Source: Nannobrachium achirus
Taxonomy: Eukaryota > Chordata > Actinopteri > Myctophiformes > Myctophidae
Assembly: GCA_963921795.1 (NCBI GenBank)
Contig: OY997654.1
Coordinates: 1-64,000 of the forward strand
Direction: 5' to 3'
DNA length: 64,000 nucleotides
Position 1 is the first letter of the stretch; each line of letters starts with the position of its first letter. Both the position numbers and the translations under genes were made by a program. The notes beneath the pieces are model-generated. The model saw nothing but the letters and a program-made list of their open reading frames with translations. It ran no database searches and was not told where the DNA came from. Positions 30,902-40,201 of this stretch are shown here, piece by piece.

Positions 30902-33538
30902 GTGGTCCTTTCTCTGTTGCCTACTGTTGAAGTTTTGCCATTGAACCAGCAGCCTAGTTTACTGACAGGGACCGTTCCATTGACTTCTATTACTTTTTCT
31001 CAGGTGATTCAGCCTGTTGATTTAGTGACACAGCCTCCTTCAGAAGGAGAGATTTCTCAATTGAATGAAGTGTCTGTAGTCCCTATTATTATTTCTTCGC
31101 AACCTGTGCAACCTGAGGCAGCATTGGCTTCTCCTCCGGTTGAAATATTGAATTCTCAGTCTAACATAATGAATTTATCTCGGACTTTTCGGCTCACGGC
31201 CATGCAGACTCAGGTTTTGGAGAAAGGTCTTACTTTTGTCCCGCGTCCGGAGAAACAGGACTGGGGGGAACTCAGAAGGGATACTTATAGATATCATAGA
31301 CGATTGAAATTAATTGATTATTTCCAAGATACGGTTGCGGAGGATCGGGTGCCGTTTGTTCTGCCATCTAGTTGGGAGCCTGGAAATGCCCAACTGGATG
31401 TGAGAATAAAGCGACTTATCCAATTGGACAATCAGGCGCTTGACCATTATAATTGTCCCTCTGATAGACAGGATAATTTGACTGCACTGGAACGGGAGAG
31501 TTTAAAGGAATTGGAGAAGATCAAAAATATAATAATCAAACCAGCCGATAAAGGCTCAAAAATAGTCATACTAGATACTTTCCAATATGTTTTTGAGGCT
31601 AACAGACAACTTTCTGATGCCAGATATTATAGACCCATTACAGAAAGTATGCAGAAACAGTCACAGGTGAGATTGAGGGAAATTGTTGCTGAACTGTATC
31701 AGAGAAAATTTATAACAGCAAGACAGAGAAATTTTCTATTTGGACCTGATGACCCTAGACCTAGGATATTTTATTTACTCCCTAAGATCCATAAGGATCC
31801 AGGGACTTGGACAATACCCTACAGAGTTCCCCCTGGTAGACCTATAGTCTCGGACTGCAGTAGTGAATCTTATAATATAGCTCAATTTATAGATCATTTT
31901 CTGAATCCTCTATCTATGCTGCATCCCAGCTATCTGAGGGATACTTATGACTTTCTGGCCAAGATCAAACCTATAGCTGTGCCCTCTGGTACATATATTT
32001 TCACTATTGACGTGGACAGCCTGTATACTAACATAGATACGGTCACGGGATTGCGGACAGTAGAGAAACTATTTCAGTCACATCCAGATAACAATAGACC
32101 AGATCAGGCACTGTTACAGCTTCTTGAACTTAGTTTGAACTGTAATGATTTTGTCTTTGATGACAAACATTATTTACAGATACGGGGTACAGCTATGGGT
32201 AAAAAATTTGCGCCAGCATATGCTAATATTTATATGGCTGAGTGGGAGAGAGAGGCTTTAGCAAAATGTCCTTTGAAACCTGTGATGTATTATAGATATC
32301 TGGATGATATTATTGGACTGTGGCCATATAGTTTACAGGATTTCGAGGCTTTTATTCAGATCCTTAACACGCATCATGCATCTATAACGGTTAAATATGA
32401 GATTCATTCAACGGAAGTTAACTTTCTGGATACTACAGTATATTTCAATCAAATGGATTCGACACAGAAACAACTACATACTAAAGTATACTTTAAAGAC
32501 ACTGACACACATGCACTATTGCATAAGCATAGTTACCATCCTAAACATACATTTCCTGGCATTGTGAAATCTCAGATCATTCGCTTTCATAGAATATGTT
32601 CATCTACACAACATTTTAATGAGGCCATACATATATTATTCACAGCTCTACGTAGGAGGGGTTATGGTAAAAGGTTTCTTCGGACAATCAAGAATAGTAC
32701 ATTGGTGACTCTCTTTCCCACTCGTCTGGAGCATATGGAAAGGTCCCTTGATAGTCAGGTAGATGCAGCATCGAGAAAGGATCCTAACTTGAGTCCTGTA
32801 GCATCTGCTTCAGTGGGTCCTTCGATGGCCACAATAGGTCCCCAGAGACCTTCCTCTGGTTCTACTGTGGAGATTGATTCAGTTGCACTTTTCAGGGTCA
32901 CACAGGTTGCAGCGATCTCACCTTCTTTGGGGATTCATTCTCCTGAGAATGTTAGTCTCATTCCTTTGATAACAACATTTTCACATAGATTACAACCTTT
33001 ACATCATACATTTAAACAGAACTTCACAAACACACAACAAGCTTATCCTGCATTGGGTGAATATAGAATTATATCAGCTCTTAGAAAGAATAAGAATTTT
33101 GGAGATTTGTTGGTGCGGTCAGCCTTTTCATCTCTTCCAGACAGAGTGGGTGGACCATCACATACAAAACATTTTAAAGCTAGGAAGTTTATTAGAAATC
33201 CATATAGCCGTACTTCAGCTCCTATTGTTGATTCTCTGTCTCTTAACACTCCAAATATAGTTTATATCATTACCTGTACAAAATGTCAGAAGCATTATAT
33301 TGGAGAGACGAAACATCCGTTACAGGTACGACTGAAACAACATCTGAGCCAGATCCGGGGTATAACTAACCATACTACATTGTATACACATTTTCGTTCA
33401 CATTCTATTTCCAGCTTAATCATCACAGGACTAGAGTGTGGGGTGCAATGGACGAATGGACAACGAAAGCTTTTTGAACATAGATGGATAGAAAAACTTA
33501 AAACGGTAGTGCCTAATGGGCTAAATGAAAAACCATAA
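30902..33538 (+). CDS. PLE ORF2: RT + GIY-YIG endonuclease (U2)
   Basis: 878-codon frame, identical to U0 and U1 except one residue in the linker between RT and nuclease (MATIGPQ for MATRGPQ). Catalytic motifs are unchanged. ORF1 and ORF2 are again separated by the antisense LINE. Downstream, the TTAA element sits 253 bp after the stop, beyond both AATAAA signals (33691 and 33707), so it need not disturb ORF2 transcripts. Confidence 0.94.
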   Translation: MVLSLLPTVEVLPLNQQPSLLTGTVPLTSITFSQVIQPVDLVTQPPSEGEISQLNEVSVVPIIISSQPVQPEAALASPPVEILNSQSNIMNLSRTFRLTAMQTQVLEKGLTFVPRPEKQDWGELRRDTYRYHRRLKLIDYFQDTVAEDRVPFVLPSSWEPGNAQLDVRIKRLIQLDNQALDHYNCPSDRQDNLTALERESLKELEKIKNIIIKPADKGSKIVILDTFQYVFEANRQLSDARYYRPITESMQKQSQVRLREIVAELYQRKFITARQRNFLFGPDDPRPRIFYLLPKIHKDPGTWTIPYRVPPGRPIVSDCSSESYNIAQFIDHFLNPLSMLHPSYLRDTYDFLAKIKPIAVPSGTYIFTIDVDSLYTNIDTVTGLRTVEKLFQSHPDNNRPDQALLQLLELSLNCNDFVFDDKHYLQIRGTAMGKKFAPAYANIYMAEWEREALAKCPLKPVMYYRYLDDIIGLWPYSLQDFEAFIQILNTHHASITVKYEIHSTEVNFLDTTVYFNQMDSTQKQLHTKVYFKDTDTHALLHKHSYHPKHTFPGIVKSQIIRFHRICSSTQHFNEAIHILFTALRRRGYGKRFLRTIKNSTLVTLFPTRLEHMERSLDSQVDAASRKDPNLSPVASASVGPSMATIGPQRPSSGSTVEIDSVALFRVTQVAAISPSLGIHSPENVSLIPLITTFSHRLQPLHHTFKQNFTNTQQAYPALGEYRIISALRKNKNFGDLLVRSAFSSLPDRVGGPSHTKHFKARKFIRNPYSRTSAPIVDSLSLNTPNIVYIITCTKCQKHYIGETKHPLQVRLKQHLSQIRGITNHTTLYTHFRSHSISSLIITGLECGVQWTNGQRKLFEHRWIEKLKTVVPNGLNEKP

Positions 33539-33787
33539 TGAAATGTTGAGAACATATAGATGCTGGTTAATTTAGGAAAGTGTGCATTTGCAGGGAAAAG
33601 TTAGACTTGATTCCACTTTGATAGGCTTAAGACATATGTTTATAATATCATTCACCATCCAGGTATCTTTTCATGCTCTTGTGTAAAAAAAATAAAAGCA
33701 TGTGTTAATAAAATTATTCTTGGTATATTGACTTCTCTTGGTGTTTTTTTTATAGGATATCATGCTATTGTATGGTTTAAAGGGGGC
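33539..33787 (+). other. U2 3' UTR up to the TTAA insertion
   Basis: Carries the two AATAAA signals of the PLE 3' UTR; nothing else recognised. Confidence 0.6.
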
Positions 33788-34010
33788 TTAAAGGTTAAAT
33801 GACATTCTGTTTTTACCAATCATAAAAGTCTTTGCCCTGGTCCTAAAAACATGTTTTAAAATGTTTAAACTTGAAAATCCACTCCATGGAGCCATGGTGT
33901 CTCTCTCTGTTTAGGTGTCATGAAAAACGGTCTGTCACCTGAAATACTCTAAACTCACCACCAGGGGAGCCTCTCTCTCCCACTCATTCTAACAAAATAA
34001 ATATTAGTAG

Positions 34011-34225
34011 GCCTATAGTGCAGTAAGTACATGTACTTGAGTACAATTTTGAGTATTAGCCCTAACCCTAAACCTAACCCTTTCCAATTTTCAATTCTTA
34101 TACTTCTACTCCACTACATCTCAGAGGCAAATGCACTTTATCTCTCCACTACAATCATTTGGAGGCTTTAGTTACTAGTAACTTTGTAGATTTTGATTAT
34201 TAATACAAATCAATCACTTCAGCCC
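34011..34225. repeat. Degenerate repeat resembling a common teleost element
   Basis: The run AGTACATGTACTTGAGTACA, then CTTCTACTCCACTACATCTCAGAGG and GCTTTAGTTACTAGTAACTTTG, resembles from memory an abundant dispersed non-autonomous DNA repeat of fish genomes. It is nested in the TTAA element and has a short CCCTAA-like stretch (34060-34082) inside it. The family name cannot be fixed without a library search. Confidence 0.45.
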
Positions 34226-34264
34226 TTATAGGACAGCGATTCTCAAACTATGGTACCCAAAGTG

Positions 34265-34313
34265 GCCACACACACACACACGCACGCACACACGCACGCG
34301 CACGCACATACAG
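34265..34313. repeat. (CA)n / CACG-rich microsatellite
   Basis: Imperfect CA repeat with CG interruptions inside the TTAA element. Confidence 0.9.
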
Positions 34314-34737
34314 ATCTGCGGCCGCCCCGGCTCCAACACACAGAGATGCGTGCTCGCATTTTTTGTTGCTTTCGCACAAGACAGTGGCTGTGACACAGAC
34401 ACACACACAACCATGGCAGCTAAAGAGGCTGAGCTAAGCCCTGGCCTGAGGCATACGCGTCTGCATGATCAGCGGGGAATTGTGTCATTACGAGCCGAGG
34501 CGCGGGTGTTTTTTCTTACCCCGGGAACGATACATTACCGGAGCCCTGCGGTTACTATGTACCTTCGCGGAGTTCAATTTAGACCGTCGGCGCCGCGGTA
34601 ACGTTCAGCTCCGCTCCGCAATGCAGAAAAACGTCATGGTCCTTTGTAGTTATAGCAACATATTTTGGCTAAATGCCTCAGTTTAGAGAAACACCTATTG
34701 CTTGTGTTATAGCGTTTTACTGTCTGCTCGCATTACT

Positions 34738-34774
34738 GTCTGTCTGTCTGTGTGTGTGTGTGTGTGTGTGTGGG
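34738..34774. repeat. (TCTG)/(GT)n microsatellite
   Basis: TCTGTCTGTC followed by a GT run, inside the TTAA element. Confidence 0.9.
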
Positions 34775-34799
34775 TGCGCTGTGCACTGTCACAGCAACG

Positions 34800-34912
34800 A
34801 CAGAGTGTCGGTAAAAGGAGGGAGGTTCCACTTAGCTCTACCCCGGGGAGCAGTGCACTGTTAGTCGGACACAGCCGACACAGAGTGTCGGTAAGAAGGA
34901 GAGAGGTTCCGC
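34800..34912. repeat. Short direct repeat pair inside the TTAA element
   Basis: ACAGAGTGTCGGTAA followed by a GGAG-rich run and GAGGTTCC occurs twice, about 81 bp apart (from about 34800 and 34881). It is an imperfect local tandem duplication. Confidence 0.7.
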
Positions 34913-35338
34913 TGTGCGCAAATACATAGCGATTTTAATTATTTCACTAAAGCATAAACAGACTACTTGATATGAAGGATATTGATGTAAATAAGATATT
35001 TGAATGGATAAATGTATTTTATATGCCCATATTTACAATTAAAGGACGATATAATGTAAGAGGTCACTTCCTCAAAACTTGGGCTGTGGAGAAATAACTC
35101 TATGGGAGAAATACAGACAGGGAGACTGGGAGAGAGGAGGACTGACGACGTATGAGTCCAGTATCCAATGAACTGCGCGTTTGAGACTCATTATGCAGAA
35201 ACCGGCACAAACACACAGATAGCAGGAAAACCACTGCATGTCAAAAGTTGTGTTTTTTTTGGTGTAATTGAGGCCAGGGAACATTAAAAAAAGCATAAAA
35301 AACTCAAAATTTATTTTTGGATGTCACCACCCCTTTAA

Positions 35339-36797
35339 TTCTCCCCAGCTTTTTGGTTTCAGCTTGCTCTGGAATCAGTAATCTCCATACTCTGGGTTTT
35401 GGTTGGGGTTCTTTTTTGCATGGGTATTTTGTGAGATGGCCTTCTTAAAGAGATATGGTATCCAGATGGATGCTTTAACAATCTTGACGGTTTTTAAGGG
35501 GTTTATTGAAGACTGGTAACTATGTTAAAACATAGAATGGCTGATGATTGAGGTTAAATACATGGGGTTGATGATATTGTTTTAGTACCAATAAGCAAAA
35601 TTGAAAGTTGGGCTATGACTTTAACAGTATAAGGGCATTTGGACATAAGAATGTTTTTTTTGTGAAATTCTGAGGGCTTTTTTCAGAAACATAATTATAA
35701 AACATAAAATATAAAATATAAAATATAAAATATAAAATATAAAATATAAAAAATATAAAATATAAAATATAAAATATAAAATATAAAATGAAAGGGAATA
35801 CATAATGGTGTATCTGATAAAATCTAAAAGGGAGTCCCGACAGGGACATAAAAACATAAAACATAACATAAAGAGATAGAGAAATGTACAGTAGTGTTTG
35901 TTATAAACATTGTTTAGAAGTTGAAGATGGTTTAAACTATATGGTTTTAGGAATCAGCCCGAGGAACATAATTAAAACTACAGGGTGGCCAGAAAAGTGT
36001 CCTGACGTGTATAACTTTTAGTATGAGGTTTAGCTGGTTTCAATAACTAAGGTATTCTTGACCTGGATGGAGTATGATCATTTGGGTATGCGGTCTAGTT
36101 TTTAATGGGCTCAAGGAGTTGGACGTCCTTGCCCTGCACAGTCTCTCAGGTTTAGGTATAGTCTTATTGGTTTACATAGTATTATTCACGTTTTTCAATG
36201 TGGCTTGGGGAGTGCTTGAGTCAAGTTTAACCAGTGTTGGCGGATGATGGAGAGCCCTTGTAGGCCAGAGCACCAGAGCAGTACACTGTCTCTTTAAGCG
36301 CAATTAGTTCATTATAAATCCTAACTTAGCGAGTGCCATGAGGGCTTCTCTGTCAGAGGTTTAACTGGTTGGACTGTTTAGGATAGTTTGGGAGTATAAT
36401 ACTCCCTTCTTAGTTCTGCTTACCATTTCAATGGGACTCAAATAACAGTGTTTTACTGTACCTCTAACAATAGTTTTGTAGGATTTGACTTAGGAAAGTG
36501 GAGTAGTATGACTTTAAAGTCACCTACAGCTTAATATAGGTGTATACATGTTGTATACCTATATATTTGGGGATATGGTTTCGTTGTCCATTGGTTTATT
36601 GATATAATTAACTTGGGGTATATCTAATATCCTTCTTATGTCTTTAGAGTTGCATTGAGATACTAGGGATGCATTTTAATTATTTTCTTTTTATATATGT
36701 TTGGGTTGTTTCTTATGTTTAAAATCTTCTTTTAAATTGAATTTCATATGTTTTAGGGTTTGGGTCCTATTTTAGATAGGTTTGTATTAATTTTCTT
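35339..36797 (+). other. U2 spacer beyond the TTAA insertion
   Basis: Continuation of the PLE spacer; no gene seen. It reads subtype B at several diagnostic bases, unlike the U0 and U1 spacers. Confidence 0.6.
35696..35789. repeat. (ATAAAAT)n microsatellite (U2), 94 bp
   Basis: One 7-bp unit longer than in U0 and U1. Confidence 0.95.
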
Positions 36798-36992
36798 TCC
36801 CCGCCATTTCTAGTGGCTCCTCCCCCCTCTTTCCAGTTTCTTTCCTTTTGACCAATGGGAGCGGAGTGTGATCCGGGGTTTGCGGGGGGCTCCACCCAGG
36901 AGTTACTCCCCCCTTGCCATTGTCTATTTCAGAAGTGTTTGGTTAGGGTAGCAACTATTCCCCTGATGAAGCCACAGATTTGGCGAAACGTT
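36798..36992 (+). promoter_or_regulatory. Candidate PLE promoter (before U3)
   Basis: Subtype B version (CCCCCCTCTTTCC), with the CCAAT box in GACCAATGGGAGCGG retained. Confidence 0.4.
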
Positions 36993-36995
36993 GGG
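36960..36995 (+). ncRNA. Candidate minimal hammerhead ribozyme (U2/U3)
   Basis: CTGATGA from 36963, the same stems as the 16378 copy, predicted cleavage after 36992. It is the copy that would define the 5' end of the intact U3. Confidence 0.72.
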
Positions 36996-37053
36996 TTTTA
37001 TTAGAATTTTTAATTGTTTCTTTGGTTTTAAGTGGTGACGGCTCTTTTAATTC

Positions 37054-37059
37054 AATAAA
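37054..37059 (+). promoter_or_regulatory. AATAAA in the leader downstream of the ribozyme
   Basis: TTCAATAAAGATTATACAG, 62 bp past the predicted cleavage site. Equivalent sites are at 16472, 25995, 44851, 52648 and 62229. In an LTR-like arrangement it could end transcripts that start in the unit before; use is not shown. Confidence 0.35.
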
Positions 37060-37285
37060 GATTATACAGTTTTAAAACACTACGGAGGGCCCTACAGGGG
37101 ACGCTTTCACCCCGGCCTGCTGAAGCTAAAGATTAAAGTACCTTTCCTCTTCCCTGGACCCGAGTGTGTCTTCACAGAGAGCAAAAGTTGGAGTCAGACG
37201 CGACGGCTGGGACGCTGGCTGCCGCGACCTTCAAAGCTACAGAAGAACCAAGGACAGCTGAAAACCTGGGGGAGTCGATGGTTGG

Positions 37286-37371
37286 GTAAGGTCCTCCAGT
37301 TGCCAGTGGTTTATATTGTCTTTTCTTTATTGATGAAAGAAATGCACACTTAACCTTTTTTTTCCCCTTAG
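37286..37371 (+). other. Candidate leader intron (U3)
   Basis: GTAAG donor at 37286, polypyrimidine tract and TTAG acceptor ending at 37371. The ORF1 ATG is 113 bp downstream. Confidence 0.6.
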
Positions 37372-37483
37372 CATAAGGCAGTATTAGATTTGGGATAGAT
37401 AAACATTCAGAATAATAGTAATAGTATTACTGATGTTATTAGACTAATACCGATATCTCAGTGTAGTTCGACTAACATTCATT

Positions 37484-40201
37484 ATGGCATATAGAATTGA
37501 GCAATCTCGGGTATCGAGAAGAGACTCATATATTAGAACAAGGTCACAGGGGCCTCCTGTGGATTCTGGTCATGGTTTTGCTCCTAATGGTCTCGTCCCT
37601 TTAAATCACCCACCTGATGACGCCACACGGCATGCAGCTAAAGTTTATTTTAAGATAATTCAAGCCATACATCATAGGGGGGTTACAGACAGGGCAATTC
37701 ACACGGGGTGTTTCCCTCCAGGGATGTCAAGACAGGTAGATAAGCTTACAGCTTTTATCAAACCTGCAGCCCCAATAGAATCGACTAGTCGTAAAGTAGC
37801 TGTAAATACAAGGCAATGGATGCAGAACAATATGGAAATATTACAGGGTCACTATAGGCATACGATTGCCACACTGACTCAGCCGTTACAGCCACACAAT
37901 CAGGAGGCTTTTGTCATAGCGATGGGATGGGCACGAAAGCGGTTTTCACATAGACTAATGTCAACAACCTTAGACGAGGTTGCAAACACACTACATTTGC
38001 ATACACGCACACAACATGAACAAGCAAACATACAACAATCCACCTTGAGAACTCAGACACATATTGAGCCACATACACAGGCATTACATGCACCAATGGG
38101 TACATACAGAGCACATCCCAACGCTATAGACTCCTCATCTCATTTAGGCCCCCATAGAGAAGTGGAGTGGCCACGCTTAACTAGAGAAGTACGTCCTCCA
38201 CTGTTACCGACACCTAGGCGGAATGAAATTGGCATTCCACCTCTGTTGCCAAATTTAAGAAGACCAGATGGTAGATCTAGATCTGGGTTTGGTCGAAGGC
38301 CTGGTCCTTCTTCCAAACGAAATTATGGCCCTGGTGGTGGATCTGATGTGGGCTCTGGGCCTAGTTCTGATTTGCATTTTGGTTCTAACGGTAGATTGAG
38401 TTTGGATGTTGACCCTAGTGCTAATCCTAATCCTATACATAGGGTGGATGGTGACTCTGTTCTTGACATGGAAATTGGCCCTGGCTCTAACCCTAACCCT
38501 AATCCTGGCCCTGACCCTGACCCTGACCCTAACCCTAACCCTAGTCTTAACCCTCAACCTGACTCTAACCCTAAACATAACCTGGAGTCGGGTTCTGACC
38601 CTAACCCTAACCTTAAACATAACCCTAGCCCTAACCCTAACCCTAACCCTAACCCTAAACATAACCTTGAGTTGGGTTCTGACCCCAACCCTAACCTTAA
38701 ACATAACCCTAGTGTTGACCTTGATCTTGGCTTGGATTTTGGTTCCATAGTGCGGGACTCTGTGCAGGTGGTGTCTCCTCTTCCTCCCCGTCCGGTAATA
38801 GCGGGACCGTGTGAAGATCTTTTGGTAGATGTAGATGTGGGCTTGCGGGCACAGGGTCTTGGAGAACTGCCGCTGGTTGTATCAGAGCAGGCTGTTGATG
38901 TTGTAGAGGAGGTTACGGTTCCATCTGTTGCAACGATTTCTGGAACAGCACAGATCACTCATAAGGATCCGTCCCAATCTAGAATGGGGTTAACTAAGTC
39001 CAATATTTGCTCTCTGTATTTGGGGGAACGACCGAAAGCGTTCGGTCTACTTCCCCGGGAACAGAGACCACAACCAAATAGAACGAGGGTCCGTTCAGTG
39101 GTTCCTTTCCTTCCCTCTGTTTTGGAGGAGAAGGAGGATAAACTCTTAGAGGACCTTAGTGAGGAATTGGAATTGGAGAGTTCTATTCCTTCTCTTCCTC
39201 TCCCCTCTGCGACATCAACACCTATAATGGAGATACCAAGCCATAAAGGCACTTCTCCGTTTTCCCCTCAGCCTCGAAAATTGGGTTTTGATGGTACTGG
39301 GGAGATGACTAGTGTCACTGGCCCCTATAGCTCTTCTCAAAATTCTTCCTTTACTACACAGAGTTATTCCCAGTCTAATTCTTCCATTAATGTTTATAGA
39401 TCCAGAACAGTGGGGAACTTGAGTTTGAGTAAAGTCTTATTGACCTCTCTTTCTCCAACAGGAAGCGCCCATCGAAGGTCTGGTAATAAGAATAAAAAAC
39501 AGGCAGGGGAGGTTATGATGAGCGAAACAGCTACAGCAAAAGGGTCAATCCCTGAACAACAAAAAATATCCTCTGAACCCTCCTTTAACAGCCCAGTTCT
39601 GCCCAAAACCGACCTGTCTCTGGGGGCTTCCAATTTAGATATTATAACAGCTTCTTCTCCGTGCGTACCAACTTATCATAGAGCCAGACCGGGTAAAAAA
39701 TTGGTTGACTGGAAAATCCAAATTAGGGAAAAGGTGGCTTTTTTGGGTGACAGTAACTTGGCACGCATTCCTTCGTCTAACCGTACGGGAATTCAAATTG
39801 ATAGCTATCCAGGTGCAGGTTTTCATCATATGACCAAGCTCTTTGAAATGGCAGAGTCTAATGGTGATGTGGAAACAGTTGTTATTTCGGTGGGGATTAA
39901 CTGTAAAGACTTGGATGTCTTTCAGACTTCACTTAAGCAGCTGAGTGAGATGGTATTAAATGCTCGATTGGCCTTTCCGAATGCATCCATTTTTGTACCT
40001 TTGATCAATTATTCCAAATTCCTGATGCCCACGCAGAAAACTAATTTGAATCTTATTAATAATTACATTAAAGCACATTTCAACTACCTGGATTCTATTC
40101 GTTCGGAGTGTTTCAATTGTACATCTGATTCGGTTCATTGGAAACAGGGTACAGCTAAGCTTATATTTGACCATTGGTGCACACAATTGAATTTTCAATA
40201 G
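37484..40201 (+). CDS. PLE ORF1, full length: N-terminal helical domain, NP/DP tract, SGNH hydrolase
   Basis: 905 residues from the ATG of MAYRIEQSR. Residues 1-200 are basic and largely helical (AAKVYFKIIQAIHHRG, TRQWMQNNMEILQGHY) and could bind RNA or self-associate; I do not recognise a named domain. Residues 200-305 are rich in Pro, Arg and Gly. Residues 310-409 are Asn-Pro, Asp-Pro and Ser-Pro dipeptides encoded by CCCTAA-like hexamers. An acidic stretch (EEKEDKLLEDLSEELELE) and a Ser-rich linker follow. Residues 745-905 form an SGNH/GDSL-type hydrolase: block I GDSN with Ser757, block III GIN with Asn806, block V DSVHW with Asp882 and His885. The triad looks complete. SGNH domains are known in ORF1 of CR1 LINEs and in some other retroelements; the substrate is unknown. 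The start is the first ATG after the predicted intron. Confidence 0.9.
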   Translation: MAYRIEQSRVSRRDSYIRTRSQGPPVDSGHGFAPNGLVPLNHPPDDATRHAAKVYFKIIQAIHHRGVTDRAIHTGCFPPGMSRQVDKLTAFIKPAAPIESTSRKVAVNTRQWMQNNMEILQGHYRHTIATLTQPLQPHNQEAFVIAMGWARKRFSHRLMSTTLDEVANTLHLHTRTQHEQANIQQSTLRTQTHIEPHTQALHAPMGTYRAHPNAIDSSSHLGPHREVEWPRLTREVRPPLLPTPRRNEIGIPPLLPNLRRPDGRSRSGFGRRPGPSSKRNYGPGGGSDVGSGPSSDLHFGSNGRLSLDVDPSANPNPIHRVDGDSVLDMEIGPGSNPNPNPGPDPDPDPNPNPSLNPQPDSNPKHNLESGSDPNPNLKHNPSPNPNPNPNPKHNLELGSDPNPNLKHNPSVDLDLGLDFGSIVRDSVQVVSPLPPRPVIAGPCEDLLVDVDVGLRAQGLGELPLVVSEQAVDVVEEVTVPSVATISGTAQITHKDPSQSRMGLTKSNICSLYLGERPKAFGLLPREQRPQPNRTRVRSVVPFLPSVLEEKEDKLLEDLSEELELESSIPSLPLPSATSTPIMEIPSHKGTSPFSPQPRKLGFDGTGEMTSVTGPYSSSQNSSFTTQSYSQSNSSINVYRSRTVGNLSLSKVLLTSLSPTGSAHRRSGNKNKKQAGEVMMSETATAKGSIPEQQKISSEPSFNSPVLPKTDLSLGASNLDIITASSPCVPTYHRARPGKKLVDWKIQIREKVAFLGDSNLARIPSSNRTGIQIDSYPGAGFHHMTKLFEMAESNGDVETVVISVGINCKDLDVFQTSLKQLSEMVLNARLAFPNASIFVPLINYSKFLMPTQKTNLNLINNYIKAHFNYLDSIRSECFNCTSDSVHWKQGTAKLIFDHWCTQLNFQ
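38483..38710 (+). repeat. Telomere-like CCCTAA hexamer tract inside ORF1
   Basis: Degenerate CCCTAA/CCCTGA/CCCCAA repeats, with five perfect CCCTAA units in a row at 38629-38658. Vertebrate telomere DNA is TTAGGG/CCCTAA. The frame used reads Pro-Asn (CCT AAC); of the other two forward frames, one gives Leu-Thr and one gives stops. Same tract in every unit, for example about 8373-8603, 17896-18126, 27419-27649, 46280-46507, 54077-54304 and 63660-63887. Confidence 0.95.

Larger units (their letters stand above)
33788..35338. mobile_element. Non-autonomous TTAA-flanked DNA element (piggyBac-like)
   Basis: A 1543-bp insertion present only in U2, bounded by TTAA on both sides (33788-33791 and 35335-35338) where the empty site in other units has a single TTAA. 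TTAA duplication is the hallmark of piggyBac-type transposition. The ends form an imperfect inverted repeat: AGG-5 nt-TGACAT at the left and, on the reverse strand, AGG-5 nt-TGACAT at the right, 9 of 14 bases matching. I see no transposase. The inside is a patchwork of CA/GT tracts, a fish-type repeat piece and a GC-rich stretch. Confidence 0.8.
25934..36992 (+). mobile_element. PLE unit U2 (11059 bp, with nested LINE and TTAA element)
   Basis: The longest unit. It carries the same LINE as U0 and U1 (here 18 bp shorter) and, in its 3' spacer, a private TTAA-flanked insertion. The coding half is subtype A (like U0 and U1), while the spacer beyond the insertion reads subtype B (GGAGTAG near 36500, ATTTGGGGATATGG near 36566). 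The unit therefore straddles the switch between the two halves of the array. Confidence 0.93.

Noticed and set aside
34350-34929. Short open frames in the TTAA element
   Set aside because: They are 60-80 codons long, overlap one another in different frames, lie over CA/GT tracts and match no transposase I recognise.
38483-38710. True telomere or chromosome end
   Set aside because: The hexamers are degenerate, about 230 bp long and embedded in an open reading frame repeated in each unit.
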